From Hymenopellis radicata (lineage: Eukaryota > Basidiomycota > Agaricomycetes > Agaricales > Physalacriaceae): 64,000 nt of DNA. The first letter of the stretch is position 1. Every line of letters begins with the position of its first letter. The position numbers and the translations under genes were made by a program. The DNA lies in NCBI GenBank assembly GCA_015501595.1, contig JADNRX010000069.1, positions 1-64,000 of the forward strand, written 5' to 3'. Shown here piece by piece: positions 56,373 through 64,000 of the stretch. Under the pieces are notes generated by a model. The model made no database searches, was not told the origin of the DNA, and saw only the letters and a list, made by a program, of their open reading frames with translations.

Positions 56373-58817
56373 CCCCCCCCCCGACGCCACACTAAGCCTT
56401 AGACCAAATTAGGTCACATATTGATCGCCATGATGAGGGCATTCTTTCTAGAGACAAACCGTCTATTTACCATCTCATCCCCACAGCGGCCATGGCCGTA
56501 TGATGGTTTATAAACACTGTACCACTCCGTGCAGCCATCTAGTATTAATCACCCTCCAAGGAAGGTGCAAACGCACAAGGGATGAGTAGCTGAAATCAGA
56601 ACTCGGGCTATTCAAACGAAGCGACGACAGAACTTGTGCTTGGCGCGCGTGATCGCGCTTTCAACACAATAATATTGCAAGAACATTTGTCACAGAAGGA
56701 ATGTAGCATGGGCCGCAAATGCCCACCGTCAGCCCCCGGATAAGCCCAGCTTTCAATAGACATTCTCGTTGCTACCACGTCAAATCCAAGAGCCGAGAAC
56801 TTAGAAGGTACATGAGGCAGCGAGATGGGCGAACGAATGTTGGCGCGCTTCTGCCTGAAGTTGCCTCCTCATGAGATGACGCGAAGAAATGCACGTCGCC
56901 GTCGTAGAGAATGTAAACCGTCATCGGCGCTCGTCAAATGCCGCACTACAGATCTATCTCGTCAACAGCGTCGAACAACTAGGGCGGAAGATGACTCACA
57001 GTGATCAGGTACTGCCAGCGATAAGCGCTGGCCGCGGATAGTCAGTTTGCCGGCTCATTCAAGTCCCCAATGATGGCCCTCATGTGCAGCTGTTTCTTCG
57101 GATTCGCCGTGGGGATCGAATCGTTGGTCCTAAAGACAGTTGCATCAACTATGTATGCGCGTAAGCAACATTTTTACCCTCCCGAGGATATGCTCAAACG
57201 CTCGCCCCAGAACATGCCAACACCGACGTCGCCAGGATGAACTTGGAGGCTCATCTCGCTACGGCTACAATGGTATCCAGATCCAGCCATTGACGAGGCT
57301 TATGTCGCGCGTCGAATAGTGGCCATCGATGATTCGCTAGATGCTCATGGTGTTGCGGGAAAGGATTTGAGGTACAAGGTTCCGACATCAATGATTGTGG
57401 CCCAGCATTCAAGATAGATCTACGATTATTATCAATGCAACGGAATAAAACAGATAAGGCAAAGCTTACACGGCCGCTCTCATGACTGTGGGCGCCGATA
57501 TCCCACTACTACATGCTGCCGCGATTCGGGTCCTCAAAATCCAAGAATGTAATATCCATGATCCGGGTGAAAAGAGTAGATGAAGACCGACTCGTGTCTC
57601 GTCGGTTCATCTGAAGTATTGTATGACCCACGTTTGGATCTAAGTTTTGATGGAAAAGAACCTACTAGTAGGGAAAGCGCTCGAGAAACGGATAGAGCAG
57701 CACCCGTTGCTATTTTCAGGGCGGTCAGAGATGAATGGGATTGGCGCGAGTCCTGCGGGATAATTATTGGATGTCGGCGAAGCCGTACTGGTGAATTTTG
57801 ACGGCGACGGGCCTGCTGAGTCCCGCCGGCGCGTTGGGAAAATAGGAGATGGAATAAAGGAAAAACGCACAATCCGCTTCTACGATATACTTACTGTCAC
57901 CCGACGAGGCAATACAACACTCCCCTCTTCTACCTCTGCCCTACCTTAGTCGCCGCTCGCTGACACCGCAGTGGTACGTCAGCGGCAGTGCACGGTAGAT
58001 AATTCCAACCCAGTCGTAGATCGTAATGGCGATCCGCACTACTATGATAGTAGGCGGTACGCGACGCTGGGTGCGTGAGAAGATGACGGGTTGCTTGCGG
58101 AGCGTTGACCGCCAAGTCCTGGGCGAAGATTTGATAAACAGAGGACAGGAAAGGAGAAAGGGCACCTTTTGGCTACAGTTTCGTGAGCACGGCGAGGAGC
58201 GGCGGGTAGGCTCTAATAACACCTTAGATGGACGACATCAGCACGCCCAACGTAGCCCTCTATCCATAGACCCAAAACGCAATGTCTCCGATATCGTCCT
58301 GTGAGAGCCCAATGTCGTGTCAACCACAATATTAACCGCTTCTGTACAAGATCTGCATATTGTTCTGGCATGGTTGGGACATGGAAAAGCTCACGCCCGT
58401 GCGTGGACGCGGTGGCTGAAGCCTGATAGAGAAAGCCCCGTCACGAGCGGTGAGCCTGGGTGGACTTGAAGCTTGAATCCGCCGCGGAGCCCAGCTTTTC
58501 CGCATCGTAGAGCGATGAACGCGACCAAACCAAGAAGCGGAATGAGATTGCGGTTTCCTTCATGAGCGACAGTCCTGTCTGCGCTTTTGAGAAACAAACG
58601 TAGAAGAGTACGACAATCAAGTGAAGACACACCATTTCGCGACCTAGCCGTCGTCAACGATCCGACAGCACTGCGCAAGGAGGCGGATCTACATTCTAAC
58701 GTACTGAGAGCAAACTAAAAGGGCCTGATGATGGACGGAAGGAAGAATCGGATCAAGCGCGGGAAGACGTCATCCGCTCAACCAGCTTCTCAACCGACAG
58801 GCTTCACCTCATGCCAT
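56373..58817 (+). repeat. Segment E2 of the duplicated 2.0-2.4-kb block
   Basis: Same order and orientation as 50111-52109, and longer by a segment around 57140-57400 that lies between GTTGGTCC and GCATTCAAGATAGATC. Its right end continues without a break into the upstream region of LRR-like copy C, so E and the LRR-like upstream region appear to be natural neighbours. No conserved coding frame is seen. Confidence 0.85.
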
Positions 58818-60290
58818 CCTCATGTCATGCAGACAAGCCACAGATCCGAGTCAACCACAAATCACCTCGAGTCGAATGGCGTGGGTCGCCTCAACCGCAG
58901 TCCTCTTCCGGACTGCTTCTTTCGTCGCCACATCAACGCTGTTGTAGGTGTGTTGCATCGGCGCTCAGCTGCTTCTCGAGTCTCCATGATTCCGTTCTCT
59001 CCGATCTTGTTGTCCATTCGATTGCACGTCCAGTTACGAGGCAGACACCTATCTCTCGCCATATTATTGTCGTCAAGAAACTTATCAAGAACAAACTGAG
59101 GCCGGGACTCTATTCCTGCTGCCGGCCCTAATCTCAACGCAGACTCGCGTGTACACGCACCTACTTAACTCTACTATTTAATCGTTGTTTCCTTCCCTTG
59201 TGTAGAGGCCGATGCCGGTCGAAGGTCCAGAACTGACACGTTCTTGGTCTGATCGCAGTGATTGCCTGTCTCTCTTGTTCTCGGCGGTGACTCGAGTATC
59301 GTCTATGTACCAGTGATTCATTCCCTCTTCCATTCATGCTTTTCATTCGGATGGCACGGGTTTATCTAATTTTACACGCCGCCGCCGGGCGGTTTCAACA
59401 GTCATGACGCTTCTATAGGTGAAGTGCATTCTTAGTTTGTTGTACGTCTATTTCTCGATGACCTTTCCTTATGTCTGACCGCTTCCCACAGCGTTTCATC
59501 TTCTACTGTATAATGTAATTCAACACGCTAGTGCACTGCTGCGGGCCTGCGATAGTCATTCCAATCCCGCACTGCGCCACAAACGGACTTTCCGGCCAAG
59601 ACGCATCAACACAGTCGAACAGATCTCCGCTTTTTGGAAATGGAGACTTCCGCACCTCGTGTTCACAAGCAAATGCAGCTGTCCGTTATGGGGGCTGCTA
59701 CATAAGTGTCCCGACTTCCCGTTATTACTACATTACATGATCTTCGATGTCTTCATACTCCTCGCCCCAACAGTCCTCGTCATCAAACAAACGTCGGACT
59801 TTCTTGTCAAACACGGTTCTAAACGATTTCCTCTCGTTCCACAAAGATGGGACTCATCGGTGCGTTGACTGCTGCTCGCTGCGACGCTACCCTCTAACGT
59901 CCGTCTGCATTGTCGGCGGCAAAATGGTGACGAGTCGAAGATGACAATGGACGTAGAGTCCACTGTCGACGGAACTGCTTCTCAGTCCACATCCTCAACC
60001 CTCGCTGCCTTCGCCACGTCCGCCACATCGTTGATGCGTAATCGAGGTCGCTCTATCGCGCTCGATATAAGCGAACAACTTTGGCGGGACTTCCCTTCCT
60101 CCGATATAACACGGGATACAACCTCGCTCGCAGAATGGCGGAATGTGGTACTTCATCCTGGGGAACCGGATAATGATGACGGTGCTGCCAGTTGAAATGC
60201 GATGCCTATTCATGGGGGCGATGCCACCCGTACATTAAATGTATACCTCCGCCCAGATAGAATTCCCGTTCAACCAATAAGTGTCATCAG
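58818..60290 (+). pseudogene. LRR-like family gene, copy C, 5' half
   Basis: Upstream DNA matches 40800-42050, then coding remnants at 59941-60195 (ATSLMRNRGRSIALDISEQL, TSLAEWRNVVLHPGEP) match the N-terminal third of copy A. Homology stops near 60290, at the point equivalent to about 42520. The missing 3' half is found next door in the opposite orientation (60304-60780). Confidence 0.75.
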
Positions 60291-60303
60291 GAGTCTAGTT
60301 TCA

Positions 60304-60780
60304 CTACACCAGGAGTCCATCTAATTCGTCCCACTGTTGCTGCTGAACTTTCCACACAGCTGTCCGGGAGAATCGCAGAGTCAGCATGGGTGGCACTGTA
60401 CTCGGGTGATCTTCTAGCATGCGGCAAAGCCAATCTAGGAGTGCAGTGGCGTCTTTCTCTGTTACCTCCAAGACCAGTGTTTCCGGAAGTCGGCTGCACC
60501 AAACAGACAATGATCCAACTACGGATAGAGGTGAGCGCAGTGAATGTAGCGTGAAGCTTGAAAACTTACGGCTGTTCGGTGGTGGTCTACATAGCTTAAG
60601 CCCCCTGCTCGAGCCGACCTCTTCGAAGAACATGGGAAGAATGCGGAACAAGAAAGAGGCTTGAGCTAGAAAGTCTAGATGAAAGCATCCCAGTGGCACT
60701 TCTACTGAGAGATCGACTTCCCCAATTATGGCAAAGTTTGGAACTTGGCTCGTCGAGATATGACCCTTCTTCACATCCAA
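60304..60780 (-). pseudogene. LRR-like family gene, inverted 3' half (copy G)
   Basis: On minus this reads FRILPMFFEEVGSSRGLKL, the family intron donor GTAAGT and acceptor GTAG, VWCSRLPETLVLEVTEKDA, LDWLCRMLEDHPSTVPPMLT and LRFSRTAVWKVQQQQWDELD, then a stop. These are the middle and C-terminal parts missing from copy C, which ends 14 bases away on the other strand. A local inversion with one breakpoint near 60295 explains both. Confidence 0.8.
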
Positions 60781-60855
60781 AATTCAGTAGTTCTACCCAA
60801 CGATTAGATTAAGACACTAGGATACGTTGCACCAATATGAGTTCTGCATTATTAA

Positions 60856-61667
60856 TCACTGACATGAGCGAATGTGCTGATCGAGTAAGTCGATACCAGC
60901 ATCTAGGTAGCTGACCTTATCATTCACATCCGTGACCGTAGGTAGCACAGACGAACGTTCAAAAGTGCCATACACTGGGTACAAAGGAATGCCGAAGCTG
61001 TTCTTCCTGTCTGCACGCAATGTGGCACGGCACTCGGGCCATGTTAGCTCCATCTCGCCTTTCGTCCAAAACAGACCTAAGAATTCAATGATCTGTGTCC
61101 GTGGAGATGCGTACGTCCCCAGAATTCCGCTCCAACAGTATTCAAGTTCCGGAGCTGAAAGGAGGAATACACAGATGCGGACAACATTTTCTCTTTCGAA
61201 AATATATTTCCTGTGAACTTCAACATCCGGCAACAGATCTGGCAGGAAATGAGGGAGGCAGCGTTGTTGCCGCTCTTCCAACGATAGCTTAGTTGAGGTC
61301 CAGTAAAAAGTCGATTGAATATAGTGACAGACAGCGCCAGAGACAGTTGGATAGTAACGAAACGGCAGTAAAGCACGGAGCAGGTCTGCCTCCGGAAATA
61401 TATCATAGGCTGCAGGAACACATTGGAACAGTCCACGTTCCAACAGAAGGCTGCCTGGCCATAGATTGTTGAAAGCATCCGTACATCAGGAAAACCAATT
61501 ACGCTCAGGAGCACTACTGAGTACTCCTGAGGATCGGTAGAGCCGTAGCTCTCGTTGCTAGGTCCCCGCAACGATGAGCTATCAAAAGCTTCCATGTCCT
61601 GCAGAGCCTTCTGTAGCCACTGCAAGGCTTCTCGTAGCCTCCCGAACAATAACCAACTGCCTACCAT
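60856..61667 (-). pseudogene. DUF6535 gene, copy 3, C-terminal fragment
   Basis: Only about the last 250 codons are present. A disrupted start region (SLRGPSNESYGSTDPQEYSV) leads to DAFNNLWPGSLLLERGLFQ across a frame change near 61470, then VPAAYDIFPEADLLRALLPF, SPRTQIIEFLGLFWTKGEME, LTWPECRATLRADRK and LDAGIDLLDQHIRS. No membrane segments remain. It is more diverged than copies 1 and 2 are from each other. It keeps the usual place next to the LRR-like gene. Confidence 0.85.
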
Positions 61668-61747
61668 ACACGTCCGATAGCATCCAGACCTTGATATTGC
61701 TCACGAATATTGCTAAATTGACAGTAATAGGAATATATTTATCGTTA

Positions 61748-64000
61748 CTAACTACCAATAGGACCATCGGGTCCATATACAGTCAAGTCTACGGAAGACA
61801 TACTACTCGCACTACTTGAACGGCTGTGACGATGTCCGTAGCTGCAAAAAGTGAGAACATGATATATAAGGAAGAAGGACTGACATACCGAGTAGTTGTA
61901 TAAGCATGGTCTTCGAGAACAGCGCGAAGGCGAGGTCCGTGGAACGGATGTTCAAGGACACGATTCATCTCGACACGCATCGCCCTGTAAACTTCGCCGT
62001 ACCGCGCACTTTCGAAGTTGATGTTGCAGTCACGCTCTATTTCGTCGAGGCAGTTCAGCATCTGGATGAGAATTAGACAAGTATCGCATACGGTAGGTTA
62101 AGGAATGCACGTACGGCGCAACCAATGAAACATCACGTTGATGGTGAGACCATGGGCCGAAAATCTCCGGGGAATTCGCTCGCGAGTGCCTTGGTGCGTC
62201 TTCCATCGGTGTAGAATATTTCGGCCACCATCGCGCCAATGAAGGATCGCTGAAAATGTGCCATGTTGCCCTGTATATTCGCAAAGTAAGAATTATGTCT
62301 GCCGAGCATGCTCACGTACATATGCATCCGGTTCCCCGTGCATCCAACCAAATGGAACATCTCCTTTCTTGACCTCTGCCAAGCGTTGTAGGGTATAGCT
62401 GCGCTTCTCCTCCTCGGACGCCTGAGGGTCGTGCGACTTCATGAACAATTGATCCTCAATGCGGGCGCGAATGTAATCCTTGGCATGTCCGCGATGAGAG
62501 GCACCGGTTGCCCATACCTTGGAAACATTAGTTCCTAGAGGTAAAACAATAATGACTAGGACGTACGACCTCCAGCATACCCTTGTCTATGGAAAAGACT
62601 GTTGGCTTCGACGTCAACGTTATAGTGAAAACTGTAAGAATAACGGCTTACCTTCTTCAACGGGATCACCAATCCTTATGCGCTCGTCACAAAGGTCCTT
62701 GATAATCTTCTTGGCGTTGCTAGTCTGCTCATCCTTCGAGGGAAAGAGCGTGTTGACGGTGATGAAGAGGCGAAACTCTTTCTTGGCGTCTGTAAGAACA
62801 TCGGTCCAATTTGGCGCTTCTTTGTAGTAGGTCAAGCTGGAAGCGTTTTTGTCGTCCTTACGCGTCCGCGAGCGCTTCTTAGCAACGGTCTTGGTTTGGG
62901 CAGTCTGTCCTTGCGCTGCTTGAGCGGCTTGTAAGACGGCAGGAGTCGGAGGCTTTGGAGGTCGGTTTCGCGCATGATGGGCCTCAAGGACGTCCACAGC
63001 CGGGGCAGTAAACTGAGTGGCAGATGTGAATGCTTATGGAAGGCAGGAAAGGAAGAATAGACTTGCCGTAACCGGGGCTGGAACGTGGAGCATGTTTGGC
63101 GTGGGTACGGGAGCTAAAGTCAGATCAGCACGTTGACCTACCTCTGATCTGTACCACTTGGCACTCACCACCAACTCCCATCATCGACGGACCGGTTATT
63201 CGCGGCACCATCTGCGCATGTAATACGCGTTGTGCTTGCCGTCTTTCCTCATCATTCCCGCCAACTGTTGCCACCAGTAAGCGACAGCCCTCTTAAGGAC
63301 AGAGCACTCGCCATTTTGCTTCTTAGCCGGACGACTATCCTCTTCTCCATCGCTCGAACTGTCGCTATCGGAGTTGCTTGACGAGTCCGAGGATTCCGAC
63401 CCAGACGTCTCAGTCGCCGGTGCAGTTTGTAGCTTAGGATCAATAATTGGTAGAGGATCCGAATGTCTCTGCGGTGATGGCTGATGGTGTTAGCTTCAGA
63501 TATCACGTAGGACAAACTCCAGGCCTCACTTCTGCTGGTGGCGGCGTCGGCGCAGGCGGCTGATGAAAGCCAAAGCGGTGGGTTCCTGCTATTTCTGGAT
63601 TCATGGCCAGAAACTGCCTCGCGACCTCTGGACTGAATATGTCGTTCATGCTGATAGAAGCTGATTGCTGTGGTGGAGGATTTTCGGTGGGAACTCTGGG
63701 TACTGGTGGGTTTGCTGGCATCTGAATATCAGGTTGGTTTGTTGCTTCCTTCATGTATCGTTAGGGTTATCATCATCCTTGACTCTAGGAAAATCGTTAC
63801 CTTGCGCTTTCGCTTTCTCTTTTCTGGCACAGGTGGAGCCATCGCGTTGGCGGGTAGATCGCTTGTAAGAGGCGACTCGACAACGGCAGTTCGTCTCACC
63901 CGTGGAACCGCCTTGACAGCATTTCCGACAATCTCTAGCTGCTCGATAGCCCCCCCGACCCCCAAGTTTGCCCTCGAGGAACGACAGATCTCTTACTTTC
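61748..64000 (-). CDS. DUF6532-type protein, 5' end outside window
   Basis: The first visible exon reads RSSRANLGVGGAIEQLEIV, then a basic patch PVPEKRKRKRK. Later exons give low-complexity P-rich sequence (PANPPVPRVPTENPPPQQSA), SMNDIFSPEVARQFLAMNPE, a Q/A-rich linker and a second basic patch KKRSRTRKDDKN. The conserved part then reads VLTDAKKEFRLFITVNTLFP, NAKKIIKDLCDERIRIG, FQRSFIGAMVAEIFYTDG, MLNCLDEIERDCNINFESAR and YGEVYRAMRVEMNRVLEHPF. A last intron (GTATGT...GCAG) leads to a serine-rich tail ending GPDGPIGS and TAG at 61748-61750. The RSSRxNxGxGG N-terminus and the FxxAM...CLDE...Y layout match basidiomycete DUF6532 proteins, whose function is unknown. Two basic patches suggest a nuclear location. 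At least six introns. Confidence 0.65.

Noticed and set aside
1..64000. CRISPR arrays, bacterial operons, Shine-Dalgarno sites or riboswitches
   Set aside because: None were seen. Spliced genes and the family content point to a fungal nuclear genome, and the tandem arrays present are minisatellite-like with variable units and no spacers.

Overview
This window looks like nuclear DNA of a basidiomycete fungus, most likely an Agaricomycete. The evidence is short (about 45-70 nt) GT-AG introns in nearly every gene, three copies of a DUF6535 membrane protein, a DUF6532-type gene, a GH127 (DUF1680) glycosidase, an XPG/GEN1-like nuclease of the fungal type, F-box/LRR-like genes, and a tRNA-Thr with an intron beside the anticodon. 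About half of the window is transposons, remnants and segmental duplications. No BLAST, HMM or alignment program was run: homologies are by eye, and identities are not quantified.

Layout. Positions 1-2113 hold repetitive DNA that ends like the right end of a TIR element. A 5'-truncated Ty1/copia polymerase fragment with its 3' LTR follows (2147-3856). Next are two minus-strand host genes, an XPG/GEN1-like nuclease with a one-base frameshift (3881-5464) and an unrecognised multi-exon gene (5594-7015), then a gene-poor repeat zone to 8936.

From about 8937 to 43110 the window is a very large imperfect inverted repeat. The right arm (about 34005-43110) reads: secreted protein, uncharacterised intracellular protein, GH127 glycosidase, LRR-like gene. 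The left arm (about 25335 back to 8937) carries the same genes inverted. It is swollen by five insertions: a 977-bp hAT-like element, an 800-bp insert, two related TA-flanked MITEs, and a 5.4-kb TA-flanked TIR element (13418-18825) with several unfamiliar ORFs and no transposase I recognise. The right arm keeps the unoccupied version of each site. The 8.7-kb spacer holds ordinary single-copy sequence: two long minus-strand genes, a 440-bp hAT MITE, tRNA-Thr(AGU) and a small conserved fungal gene.

From 42129 to 61667 a convergent pair, an LRR-like gene on plus facing a DUF6535 membrane-protein gene on minus, occurs three times. All three pairs are damaged: the DUF6535 copies carry indels or truncation, one LRR-like copy is an internal-deletion remnant, and one has its 3' half inverted. 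A 2.0-2.4-kb segment (E1/E2) lies before the second and third pairs. An F-box/LRR gene (48313-49918) sits between the first pair and E1. The window ends inside a DUF6532-type gene on minus.

The recurring theme is duplication followed by decay. Comparing copies inside the window shows which copy carries each lesion or insertion, so much of the history can be read without outside data.
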